The notes under the pieces were generated by a model that had not been told where the DNA came from, searched no databases, and was given only the letters and a program-made list of their open reading frames with translations. The translations under genes were made by a program, and so were the position numbers. DNA of 64,000 nucleotides. Source: Leisingera daeponensis (lineage in GTDB: Bacteria; Pseudomonadota; Alphaproteobacteria; Rhodobacterales; Rhodobacteraceae). Of this stretch, positions 17,060-24,566 are shown one piece after another. Every line of letters starts with the position of its first letter. Positions within the stretch are counted from its first letter, which is position 1. The stretch lies in the NCBI RefSeq assembly GCF_019801465.1, contig NZ_JAHVJA010000005.1, positions 62,001 to 126,000 of the forward strand. The letters run 5' to 3'.

Positions 17060-17092
17060 GCCGGCATCCGGGTGACCGGGCGCCGGCTTTTT
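17060..17092 (+). terminator. Attenuator-like hairpin between dctP and dctQ
   Basis: GCCGGC (17060-17065) pairs with GCCGGC (17082-17087), followed by TTTTT. It lies 15 bases after the dctP stop and before the dctQ ribosome site, so partial termination lowering dctQM relative to dctP is likely. Confidence 0.55.
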
Positions 17093-17111
17093 GATGGGGG
17101 AGAGACGCAGG

Positions 17112-17609
17112 ATGCTACGGGTTGCGGAGGCGCTGGACGGCCTCAACCGGGGTCTGGCAATGGGGATACGCTGGCTGGCGCTGCTGATGGTGCTGGCGCA
17201 ATTTGCCATTGTGGTCGGGCGCTACGTGTTCGGGGTGAACTCCATCGCGGCGCAGGAAAGCGTCCTCTACATGCATTCCGCCCTGTTCATGCTGGCGGCG
17301 GGCTACACGCTGCTGGTCGACAAGCATGTGCGCGTGGATGTGTTCTATGCGGGCCTCAGCCCCCGCACCCAGCGCCGCATCGACATCTTCGGCCATCTGG
17401 TGCTGCTGCTGCCCTCGATGGCAGCCCTGCTCTACTGGTCCTGGCCCTCGGTGCGCAATTCCTGGGCCATCCTCGAAGGCCCGATCGCCGTCGGCGGCCT
17501 TGAGGCTGTGTTCCTGCTGAAGTCGCTGATCCCCGCCTTCTGCGTGCTGGTCATGCTGCAATCCATCGCCCTGCTGATCCGCCTGTTCTCCGAAAGAGCC
17601 CCCCAATGA
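17112..17609 (+). CDS. dctQ: TRAP transporter small membrane subunit
   Basis: A 165-residue protein with four transmembrane helices, the DctQ pattern: IRWLALLMVLAQFAIVVGRYVFGV, AAQESVLYMHSALFMLAAGYTLLVDKHVRVDVFY, a third helix at LVLLLPSMAALLYW, and a last helix near the C-terminus. The HVRVD motif after helix two is family-typical. The frame opens at 17091, but a GGGGGAG site 9 bases before ATG 17112 supports the shorter start. The stop overlaps dctM by four bases, so the two membrane subunits are translationally coupled. Confidence 0.9.
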   Translation: MLRVAEALDGLNRGLAMGIRWLALLMVLAQFAIVVGRYVFGVNSIAAQESVLYMHSALFMLAAGYTLLVDKHVRVDVFYAGLSPRTQRRIDIFGHLVLLLPSMAALLYWSWPSVRNSWAILEGPIAVGGLEAVFLLKSLIPAFCVLVMLQSIALLIRLFSERAPQ

Positions 17610-19156
17610 CGGAATATCTCGACCTGGTCATGTTCGCGGCCCTGATGGCAGCGATCCTCATGGGGTTCCCGGTGGCCTTCTCCATTGCGGGCATTGCGAT
17701 CCTGTTTGCCTATCTCGGCTGGGCGCTGGGGGTGATGGACATCTCGCTGCTGGGGGCATTGGGCCAGCGCGCCTTTGGACTGCTGAGCAACCAGGTGCTG
17801 ATCGCCATCCCTCTGTTTGTGCTGATGGGTGCGATCCTGGAAAAGAGCCGCATCGCCGAAGAGCTGCTGGACACAATGGGGCGGCTGTTCGGCCAGCTGA
17901 AGGGTGGATTGGGCATTTCGGTGGTGCTGGTCGGGGCTCTGCTGGCGGCCTCAACCGGTATCGTCGGTGCGACCGTTGTGGCGATGGGCATGATCGCCCT
18001 GCCCGCCATGCTGCGCGCGGGCTACAACCCGCGGGTGGCTTCCGGAATTGTCTGCACGGCTGGCACCCTGGGGCAGATCATCCCGCCCTCGACCCTGCTG
18101 ATCATCCTCGCCGACGTGATGTCCAATGCCTACCAGCAGGCGCAATACGAACAGGGAAAATTCTCGGTCGAGGCGCTGTCCGTTGGCCAGTTCTTTGCCG
18201 CGGCGCTGTTGCCCGGGCTGGTGCTGGTGGTGTTGTACCTTCTCTATATTCTAATCCGGGGTTTCCTGCGTCCACAGGATATGCCCTCTGCCCCGGCTGA
18301 CCTGGCCCGCCCCGGCCGCGTCGAGGTCGTGCGCGCCGTCGTGCCGCCGATCCTGCTGATCTTTGCCGTGCTCGGCGCCATCCTCGGCGGCGTTGCAACC
18401 CCCACCGAAGCCGCCTCTGTCGGCGCCATCGGCGCCCTGCTTATGGCCGGCGTCCGCGCCGGCGGCCCGGTCCGGCTTATCCTGCTGGGGGCTGCTGCGC
18501 TGATCCTGCTGGGCATCCTGTCCGGCCTGCATCCCATCCGCCTGCAGCGCAGCGACCTCAGCAGCGGCGATTTTGCGGCGGGGATGTTTTATGCGCTGCT
18601 GGCCGCAGCCGGAGCCATCGCGGTGATCGCCGCCCTGCGCAGCGGGCTGAAACAGCGCATTCTGCACGAGGCCGTGACCTCGACCACGACAATGACGGCA
18701 ATGATCTTTGCCACCATCCTGGCCGCGGGCATGTTCTCGTTGGTGTTCATCGGCCTGGGCGGCGAAGAGCGGGTGGCGCATATCCTCGGCAACATGCCGG
18801 GCGGACCCTCCGGGGCGCTGCTGTTCTGCATGCTGTTCATCTTCGTGCTGGGCTTTTTCCTCGATTTCGTCGAGATCTCGGTGATCGTGCTGCCGCTGGT
18901 CACGCCGACGCTGATCCTGATGGGGCATGACCCGGTCTGGCTGGGTATTTTGATAGCGATCAACCTGCAAACCAGCTTTCTGACCCCGCCGTTCGGCTTC
19001 TCGCTGTTCTACCTGCGCGGCGCCGCGCCCAAGGAAGTGACCACCAGCCACATCTATCAAGGAGTAGTTCCGTTCATCGGGCTGCAGGCGCTTGGCGTTC
19101 TGATGGTCTGGCTGGTCCCAAGCCTTGCCACCTGGCTGCCCGCTGCAATTTTCTGA
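17606..19156 (+). CDS. dctM: TRAP transporter large membrane subunit (extended DctM)
   Basis: A 516-residue permease subunit. DctM hallmarks are GFPVAFSIAGIAILFAYLG near the N-terminus, QVLIAIPLFVLMGAILEKS, GALLAASTGIVGATVVAMGMIALP, and PPSTLLIILADVMS. The C-terminal block is VTPTLILMGHDPVWLGILIAINLQTSFLTPPFGFSLFYLRG. Ordinary DctM proteins have about 430 residues; the extra length is a roughly 80-residue hydrophobic insertion in the middle (about residues 285-355), known in a subset associated with keto-acid TRAP systems. It ends the operon and converges on the BKACE gene. Confidence 0.92.
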   Translation: MTEYLDLVMFAALMAAILMGFPVAFSIAGIAILFAYLGWALGVMDISLLGALGQRAFGLLSNQVLIAIPLFVLMGAILEKSRIAEELLDTMGRLFGQLKGGLGISVVLVGALLAASTGIVGATVVAMGMIALPAMLRAGYNPRVASGIVCTAGTLGQIIPPSTLLIILADVMSNAYQQAQYEQGKFSVEALSVGQFFAAALLPGLVLVVLYLLYILIRGFLRPQDMPSAPADLARPGRVEVVRAVVPPILLIFAVLGAILGGVATPTEAASVGAIGALLMAGVRAGGPVRLILLGAAALILLGILSGLHPIRLQRSDLSSGDFAAGMFYALLAAAGAIAVIAALRSGLKQRILHEAVTSTTTMTAMIFATILAAGMFSLVFIGLGGEERVAHILGNMPGGPSGALLFCMLFIFVLGFFLDFVEISVIVLPLVTPTLILMGHDPVWLGILIAINLQTSFLTPPFGFSLFYLRGAAPKEVTTSHIYQGVVPFIGLQALGVLMVWLVPSLATWLPAAIF

Positions 19157-19363
19157 CGCCCCACGCCCTGGTGGCAGCTCCAATGGAAACCAGCCGTAAA
19201 GGCAAAGAAGCTCAGGACTGAAGAAGAAAAACAGTCGCGCGGCGCCGTAAAGCCAACAGAGGTTCGCGGCCCCTTGCTTGCGTGGCGGGAGCCGCGTGAT
19301 TCAGAAGCCGATCAAAAGCACGGTTCCCGGCGCCGACCAGGCCATCGCCACAGGCAGCCGGAA

Positions 19364-20251
19364 CTAAAGGCAGAGGCTGAGGCTCGACACGACCGCCGCC
19401 TCCGCAGGCGTTTCGGCCGCCGGCACGCGCAGTCCCAGAATGCGCCGCGCCTCCTGCCAGGTCGCAACCGGGCGGCTGTTTGCTGCGCAGATCTCGGCGG
19501 TGCGTCTCACCAATGCGGCGTTGGACGGGGCCAGCGTGTCCCGGTCAAGCCGGACATTGTCCTCCAGCCCGGTGCGCGCGTGCCCGCCCGCAGCAATTGC
19601 CCATTCGTTCAGCGTCAGCTGATTGGCCCCGATGCCGGCCGCGCACCACGGCGCGTCTTCTCCGAACAGCCGGTGAACGGTGCGGACGTAATAATCGAAT
19701 ACATCCCTGTCCGCCGGCATGGCGTTTTTCACCCCCATTACGAACTGAATATAGGGAGTGCCCGCCAGCTGGCCTGCGTCGGCCATCTGCTTTGCCTTCA
19801 GAATATGGCTCAGATCGAACGCCTCGATCTCCGGCTTGACGCCGAAGTTCAGCATTTCCGAGGCCAGCCAGTCCACCAGTTCCGGCGGGTTCTCGTAGAC
19901 GCGGGTGGGGAAATTGTTCGACCCCACCGAAAGCGACGCCATGTCGGGCCGCAGGGGCAGCATGCCGCCCCGCGTCCGGCCCGCCCCCGACCGCCCGCCG
20001 GTCGAGAACTGGATGATCATACCGGGACAGTGTGTTTCGATACCTTCCTTCAGCGCCGCGAATTTCTCCGGGTCGGACGAGGGCGTCTCATCCTCGTTGC
20101 GCACATGCGCATGCACGATCGCGGCCCCCTCCTCAAAGGCTTCATGGGTGGATTCCACCTGTTCCGATACGCTGATCGGAACCGCCGGATTGTTGGCTTT
20201 GGTCGGCAGGCTGCCGGTGATCGCCACGCAGATGATACAGGGGTTTGTCAT
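19364..20251 (-). CDS. Beta-keto acid cleavage enzyme (BKACE, DUF849)
   Basis: A 295-residue member of the BKACE family, typified by Kce (3-keto-5-aminohexanoate cleavage enzyme). The family condenses a beta-keto acid with acetyl-CoA and splits it into acetoacetate and a new acyl-CoA. The Zn-binding pair H47/H49 in AAIVHAHVR and the later glutamate in HARTGLEDNVR are present, as is the TGGRSGAGRTRG segment. It ends an operon with an alpha/beta hydrolase and sits beside catA within a benzoate regulon. 3-Oxoadipate (to acetoacetate plus succinyl-CoA) is therefore a logical but unproven substrate. It may replace PcaIJ/PcaF, which are not in the window. Confidence 0.88.
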   Translation of the reverse strand: MTNPCIICVAITGSLPTKANNPAVPISVSEQVESTHEAFEEGAAIVHAHVRNEDETPSSDPEKFAALKEGIETHCPGMIIQFSTGGRSGAGRTRGGMLPLRPDMASLSVGSNNFPTRVYENPPELVDWLASEMLNFGVKPEIEAFDLSHILKAKQMADAGQLAGTPYIQFVMGVKNAMPADRDVFDYYVRTVHRLFGEDAPWCAAGIGANQLTLNEWAIAAGGHARTGLEDNVRLDRDTLAPSNAALVRRTAEICAANSRPVATWQEARRILGLRVPAAETPAEAAVVSSLSLCL

Positions 20252-20293
20252 TGTTTCGTTCCGGTTTCTGAGGCGTTTCGGGACTGCGGCCTG

Positions 20294-20461
20294 TCAGGTC
20301 ATGAGCCGCTCAGCGCGCGCCTTGCGCGGTGCGGAGGCCTTACCGCCCCGCTGCAAGCTCTCGATCGCGGCGCCTTCTTCATCGCTGAAGAACATCCACG
20401 CCGCATCGGGCTTCTTGTGTTTTATGCACCCCGGACAAGGGTCTCCGGCATTCTTGCACAT
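20294..20461 (-). CDS. 55-aa Cys-rich miniprotein in the BKACE operon
   Basis: A small open frame on the minus strand runs from ATG 20461 to TGA at 20294, with an ACGGAG ribosome site 5 bases before the ATG. Cysteines sit at residues 2, 9 and 12, with histidine at 15 (C-x6-C-x2-C-x2-H), a plausible mononuclear metal site. A DAAWMFFSDEEGAAIESL segment and a basic tail (APRKARAERLM) follow. It begins 29 bases after the hydrolase stop and ends 42 bases before the BKACE start, on the same strand, so it should be cotranscribed. I do not recognise a family. Position, ribosome site and ordered motif argue that it is real. Confidence 0.6.
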   Translation of the reverse strand: MCKNAGDPCPGCIKHKKPDAAWMFFSDEEGAAIESLQRGGKASAPRKARAERLMT

Positions 20462-20490
20462 GGCTCCGTCTTCCCGTGCTGTCTTTAGTT

Positions 20491-21348
20491 TCAGGCCGCC
20501 CTGGCAGCCGCTTCCGGCATCTTCCCGAGCGCCTCAAGAAAGAAGGGGCGGAACCCCTCCGGGTGTTCGCTCATCGGGAAATGACCCAGCTCGTCCATCA
20601 CGGCCAGCGTGGCGCCGGGGATCGCCTTGGCGGTGCGCTTGGCATCCTCGGGCGTGCAGGTCAGATCGTAGGCGCCGACGATGATGTGAACCGGGGTCTG
20701 GCCCGTGTCGATCCCGGCCAGCCGGGGGATCAGGCTGTCGTCCTTGGTGTAAAAACTCAAGTCTCCGCGGAATACGCCGGGGCCGCTCTGCATGAACATC
20801 CAAAGCGTGTTCCAGCGCTCGGCATCCGGTGCAAAGGGTGAAATATTGGCCGAAACCAGCGCCGCCCCCATTTCGCCGCCATGGGCGTCCGGGCGGTGGA
20901 ACCAGTCGATGTCATACCAGGCGGGCTGGAAATCAGACGCTTCGATGGCGATGAAGCCGCTGAATTTTTCCGGATGCAGGGCGGCAAGCTGCAGTGCGAT
21001 GCGCCCGCCCATCGAACAGCCCGCCAGCACCGGGCGGTCCAGCCCCAGCCCGTCGATAACCGCCAGAACGGTTTCGATATAGGCTTCGGTGGTCAGCAGG
21101 TATTCCTGCGTCTCGAACCCTTCGGGCGGCAGCGATTTGCCGTGCCAGGGCATGTCAAAGGCAATCAGCCGGTTCGCGGCAGTGATCTCCGCGTCATTCA
21201 GCAGATGCCGCCACTGGCGGGTGTCGGCCCCGGCGGTGTGCAGGCAGAGGACCGGACGGCCCTGCCCGGCTTCCTCGAAATAGATCCGGCGCGGGGCGCC
21301 GCCCACAGTGACCGTCACATAGCGGCCGGTGATCGGTTCGATAGTCAT
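20491..21348 (-). CDS. Alpha/beta hydrolase, candidate 3-oxoadipate enol-lactonase
   Basis: A 285-residue alpha/beta-hydrolase-fold enzyme. The oxyanion-hole region is LCLHTAGADTRQW, the nucleophile elbow is GCSMGG, the acid is the aspartate in GAYDLTCTPEDA, and the catalytic histidine is in DELGHFPMSEHPEGF. In the catechol ortho pathway this fold is used by 3-oxoadipate enol-lactonase (CatD/PcaD), which would fit between CatB and BKACE. Its start overlaps the upstream SCP2-like gene by four bases (ATGA). The operon is divergent from catA and shares the GGTATC-N4-GATACC operators. Substrate assignment is inferred from context. Confidence 0.8.
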   Translation of the reverse strand: MTIEPITGRYVTVTVGGAPRRIYFEEAGQGRPVLCLHTAGADTRQWRHLLNDAEITAANRLIAFDMPWHGKSLPPEGFETQEYLLTTEAYIETVLAVIDGLGLDRPVLAGCSMGGRIALQLAALHPEKFSGFIAIEASDFQPAWYDIDWFHRPDAHGGEMGAALVSANISPFAPDAERWNTLWMFMQSGPGVFRGDLSFYTKDDSLIPRLAGIDTGQTPVHIIVGAYDLTCTPEDAKRTAKAIPGATLAVMDELGHFPMSEHPEGFRPFFLEALGKMPEAAARAA

Positions 21349-21716
21349 GCGGCCAGCTCCTCTTCTGCGCGGGCAAGCGACAGCACCTCCTTGAAGAACC
21401 GCAGGTTCTTGACCAGGCTCAGGACGTCGCCGTCGATCCGGCCGCGGCCGGTCTTGACCAGTCCGAAAATGTCGTGAAAGCCCGGCTCGGGCCGCGCCTG
21501 CCAGAACTTCTCCAGCGCCTCGGCGTCGGTGCGCAGGGCAAACCGCCAGGGCGTTTTGCGGCTCGGGCCTTCGGTAACGGACAGGATATGCCCCTTGTCG
21601 AACGCCAGATAATATTCGCGCCCGTCGATCTCGATCAGCACCGTTTCGGAAAACAGACGGCCAAGGCGCAGCAGATGCGGCGCCGCCTCCAGACTGGCCT
21701 GAATATGCTTGAACAT
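21345..21716 (-). CDS. Small SCP2-like protein in the BKACE operon
   Basis: The reading frame is open from 21941, but coding character is convincing only from about 21716 (MFKHIQASLEAA), where GGAGGTGCAGGTG lies upstream; this gives about 123 residues. The pattern of alternating strands (TVLIEIDGREYYLAFDKGHILSVTEG) followed by WRFALRTDAEALEKFWQ and a closing GLVKTGRGRIDGDVLSLVKN resembles sterol-carrier-protein-2 folds, which bind hydrophobic or CoA-type ligands. This is a tentative fold guess. It is the first gene of the hydrolase-miniprotein-BKACE operon. It is not similar to muconolactone isomerase CatC as far as I can see. Confidence 0.65.
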   Translation of the reverse strand: MFKHIQASLEAAPHLLRLGRLFSETVLIEIDGREYYLAFDKGHILSVTEGPSRKTPWRFALRTDAEALEKFWQARPEPGFHDIFGLVKTGRGRIDGDVLSLVKNLRFFKEVLSLARAEEELAA

Positions 21717-21796
21717 TTCGATCACCTGCACCTCCCGCAATCTCATCAGCTGGGAAAGTGTTGCCACAGCGGGATGCGCGGCGGCCATGCCGGCAC

Positions 21797-21814
21797 GGGT
21801 ATCAGGTGATACTT
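21797..21814. promoter_or_regulatory. Operator copy 1 (GTATC-N4-GATAC palindrome)
   Basis: GTATCAGGTGATAC (21799-21812) is a perfect 5-4-5 dyad in the divergent promoter between the SCP2-like operon and catA. The same motif recurs at 21850-21869 and 33557-33574. Confidence 0.7.
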
Positions 21815-21849
21815 GCGGGCAGTGCGCGCGGGGGTGCACCCTGCGGTCC

Positions 21850-21869
21850 GCGGTATCACCCGATACCGC
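21850..21869. promoter_or_regulatory. Operator copy 2 (GGTATC-N4-GATACC palindrome)
   Basis: GCGGTATC-ACCC-GATACCGC is a perfect 8-4-8 dyad. Its centre is 54 bases from copy 1, about five helical turns, so two dimers could bind cooperatively on one DNA face. It lies about 105 bases upstream of the catA start. Confidence 0.72.
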
Positions 21870-21973
21870 CTCAGGCATTGGGAAACCCGTCCGTATTGGC
21901 AAAGCTCCGGTGCATGCGAGGGACGGTGGAGCGTCCTGCAACCGACCCAGCCTGCCAGGAGGAGGAACAACCC

Positions 21974-22849
21974 ATGGGCATCGTCAACCAAGACAACATT
22001 ACGGACGTCGTGATCGGCAGCCTTGGCCAGCATGGCACCATCACGGACCGCGAGCGCGAGATCGCCACCGGCATCATCAAGCACATGCACGCCTTCATCA
22101 AGGACGTGAAACTGCAGCACCATGAGTTTCTAGCCGCCTGCGATTACCTGGCGCGCGCGGGCCAGCTGTGCGACGACAACCGCCAGGAATTCATTCTGCT
22201 GGCCGACATCCTCGGGATCGAGGTCTTGGTCGACATGATGACCAACCCGGTCGAAGGCAACGAAAGCGAGTCAACCGTTCTCGGCCCGTTCTACCGCGAG
22301 AACCCGCCGGTCCTGCCCAAGGGCGCCTCGACCATCCAGAAGCATTTCGACAACGAGGAAACCGCCTATTTTGAAGGCTATATCAAGGACGAAAGCGGCA
22401 ACGGCATCGCCGGCGTGACGATAGACGTCTGGGAGGACGCCCCGAACGGCGTTTATGAAAACCTTGATCCGGACCAGCCCGAATACAACCTGCGCGGCCG
22501 ATTCGAGACCGACGAGAACGGCCACTATGCCTTTGTTGCGGTCCGCCCTGTCCCCTACCCGATCCCCGATGATGAAACCGCGGGTGAGCTGCTGCGATTC
22601 ATGGGCCACCACCCGAACCGCCCCGGCCACATGCATTTCATTATCTCCAAGGACGGTTACCGCCCGCTGATCAGCCAGATCTACGACGCCGACAGCGATT
22701 GGCTGGAGAACGACAGCGTCTTCGCCGTCAAGCAAAGCCTGATCGGCAAGTTCAAGACCGCCGCCAAGGAGCTGGGCACCGACCTGCACTTCGAATTCGA
22801 CTTTGTGCTCAAGGAAGGCGCCGCCGCGCAGGCCGTCGCCGCCGAGTGA
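21974..22849 (+). CDS. catA: Intradiol ring-cleavage dioxygenase (catechol 1,2-dioxygenase type)
   Basis: A 291-residue non-heme Fe(III) dioxygenase. It has the N-terminal dimerisation helices and ESTVLGPFYRENPP. The expected Fe ligands are visible: tyrosine in PNGVYENLDP, tyrosine in RPVPYPIPDD, and the two histidines of HHPNRPGHMHF. The YPIPDD form is closer to hydroxyquinol/chlorocatechol enzymes than to classical CatA. The neighbouring benABCD and catB favour catechol (to cis,cis-muconate) as substrate, but hydroxyquinol remains possible. AGGAGG precedes ATG 21974; upstream codons in the same frame are non-coding. It is divergent from the BKACE operon and ends in a strong terminator. Confidence 0.9.
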   Translation: MGIVNQDNITDVVIGSLGQHGTITDREREIATGIIKHMHAFIKDVKLQHHEFLAACDYLARAGQLCDDNRQEFILLADILGIEVLVDMMTNPVEGNESESTVLGPFYRENPPVLPKGASTIQKHFDNEETAYFEGYIKDESGNGIAGVTIDVWEDAPNGVYENLDPDQPEYNLRGRFETDENGHYAFVAVRPVPYPIPDDETAGELLRFMGHHPNRPGHMHFIISKDGYRPLISQIYDADSDWLENDSVFAVKQSLIGKFKTAAKELGTDLHFEFDFVLKEGAAAQAVAAE

Positions 22850-22873
22850 GTGCCTAATACCTCCCACCAGACT

Positions 22874-22900
22874 GGCCTCCGATTTTCGGGGGCCTTTTTT
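22874..22900 (+). terminator. Rho-independent terminator after catA
   Basis: GGCCTCCGA (22874-22882) pairs with TCGGGGGCC (22886-22894; one G-T pair) with a 3-base loop, followed by TTTTTT. It separates catA from the LysR gene. Confidence 0.85.
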
Positions 22901-22947
22901 CACTTGCAAGGATCCCCTATCGTGAAGACGTGGGGGAGACGCGGACA

Positions 22948-23838
22948 ATGAACTTCAAACAGCTGTCCTATTTCATTGCAGTGGCGGAAGAATTGCATTT
23001 CGGGCGGGCCGCAGAGCGTCTTGACATGGCGCAGCCGCCGCTCAGCCGCCAGATCAAGCAGCTGGAAGAGGAACTGGGCGCGATTCTGTTCAACCGCGGC
23101 CGCAGCGCGATCACGATGACCCAAGCGGGGGAACGGCTTCTGGAGCGCGGGAAATCAATCCTGGCCCAGCTCGAGGACACCCGGCTGGAAGTGCGCCGCC
23201 TGGGCCAAGGCGCCGAAGGGCGGCTGCGCATCGGCTTTGTCGGTTCTGCGACCTTCGGCATACTTCCGAACATTATCCGGTCCTACCGGGCGAATTATCC
23301 GGAGGTGAATCTCAGCCTCATTCCCATGAATAACGCGGATCTGCACCGGGCATTGGTTTCACGCGAACTTGACGTCGTGTTCGCGCGTCCGACGCTTCAA
23401 GACCCGGAGTTTCTGTCAAAACACCTGGTCGAAGAACGGCTGATCCTGGCCTTGCCCGATATCGTGGACACCGGCACACGCTCGGTTGCGAAGCTGGAGC
23501 GCCTGAAGACGCATCATCTGATCCTTTACCCCGAAAAACCCCGGCCGAGCTATGCGGACATGGTCCTAAAAGCTATCGAAGAAGCCGGATTTGAAGCGCC
23601 CTTGCGCATCTGGTGCATGGATCTGCAAACCGCGCTTGGTCTGGTCGCTGTCGGCGAAGGCGTTTGCATCGTCCCGGAGTCAGTTGCAAACGCCCCGCGG
23701 AAGGGCATGAAATTCCTCAAGATCGAACCGGAAGTCGCGCGCACCGAACTGTCCTTGAACTATCGTCTGGACGAGCAAGGGCTGCACGTGAAGAATTTCG
23801 TCGACATTGCCCAGAAGGTTGCCCGGAAGGTCTTTTGA
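22948..23838 (+). CDS. LysR-family regulator (CatR/BenM-like position)
   Basis: A 296-residue LysR-type regulator. The helix-turn-helix is NFKQLSYFIAVAEELHFGRAAERLDMAQPPLSRQIKQLEEELG, close to CatR/BenM/CbnR-type activators of aromatic pathways. The effector domain includes EGRLRIGFVGSATFGILP. GGGGGAG lies just before ATG 22948. It has its own transcript after the catA terminator and converges with livF. It is the most likely regulator of the ben-cat genes and candidate ligand of the three GGTATC-N4-GATACC sites, although none of those sites lies directly upstream of itself. Confidence 0.9.
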   Translation: MNFKQLSYFIAVAEELHFGRAAERLDMAQPPLSRQIKQLEEELGAILFNRGRSAITMTQAGERLLERGKSILAQLEDTRLEVRRLGQGAEGRLRIGFVGSATFGILPNIIRSYRANYPEVNLSLIPMNNADLHRALVSRELDVVFARPTLQDPEFLSKHLVEERLILALPDIVDTGTRSVAKLERLKTHHLILYPEKPRPSYADMVLKAIEEAGFEAPLRIWCMDLQTALGLVAVGEGVCIVPESVANAPRKGMKFLKIEPEVARTELSLNYRLDEQGLHVKNFVDIAQKVARKVF

Positions 23839-23867
23839 AGGAACGGCCCCTGTGAGAGGCCGTCCGC

Positions 23868-24566
23868 TCACACGCCCAGCCAGGTATGCTGTGCGGCCTC
23901 GTCGGCGCGGATTTCCTCTGCGCTGCCGGTCCAGACGGCCTGCCCCTTGCCGACCACCACCACGTCATCCGCAAGCGAGGTCGCGAACCCGAAGTTCTGC
24001 TCGACGATGATCATCGGCAGCCCCGCGGCCTTCAGATCCTGCAGCTTGTCATGGATCAGCTTCACGATGATCGGCGCCAGCCCCTCGGTCGGCTCGTCCA
24101 GGATCAGAAGGCGCGGGTTCATCAGCAAGCCGCGGGCAATCGCCAGCATCTGTTGTTCGCCGCCCGACAGCTGGGTGCCGCCGTTGTCCATGCGTTCGCC
24201 AAGGCGGGGGAACAGGTCCAGCACCCGCTCCATCGTCCACTCCGGCGCGGCGCCGCCGAACCGCTTGGCGGCGATCTCGAGGTTCTCGCGCACTGTCAGC
24301 GACGGGAAGATGTCCCGCGTTTCAGGCACATAGGCGATGCCGCTCTTGGCAACGTCATACGGCTGCCGCGCGATCGGCTTGCCCTCAAAGACGATCTTGC
24401 CGGATTTCAGCGGCAGCAGGCCCATGATGGTTTTCAGCGTGGTGGATTTTCCCGCGCCATTGCGGCCAAGGATGGCGAGCACCCTGCCCTGTTGCGCTTC
24501 CAGCGACAGGCCATGCAGGACCTGCGTTTCGCCATAGCCGGACTCAATTCCGCTCAGTTCAAGCAT
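23868..24566 (-). CDS. livF: ABC transporter ATP-binding protein LivF type
   Basis: A 232-residue ATPase of a branched-chain-type (HAAT) ABC importer. Walker A is GRNGAGKST, the signature is LSGGEQQMLAIARGL and Walker B is RLLILDEPTEGLAP. LivF-type markers are YVPETRDIFPSLTVRENL and IIVEQNFGFATSLADD. The frame is open further upstream, but ATG 24566 begins MLELSGIESGYG as in the family and has GGGAAG before it. It overlaps livG by eight bases. It is the last gene of the catB-ben-liv run, suggesting import of benzoate or a related aromatic acid rather than leucine. Confidence 0.92.
   Translation of the reverse strand: MLELSGIESGYGETQVLHGLSLEAQQGRVLAILGRNGAGKSTTLKTIMGLLPLKSGKIVFEGKPIARQPYDVAKSGIAYVPETRDIFPSLTVRENLEIAAKRFGGAAPEWTMERVLDLFPRLGERMDNGGTQLSGGEQQMLAIARGLLMNPRLLILDEPTEGLAPIIVKLIHDKLQDLKAAGLPMIIVEQNFGFATSLADDVVVVGKGQAVWTGSAEEIRADEAAQHTWLGV

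Noticed and set aside
23843-23863. ACGGCC/GGCCGT hairpin between the convergent LysR and livF genes as terminator
   Set aside because: Only a 6-bp stem with a 9-base loop and no T-run on either strand; too weak to call.
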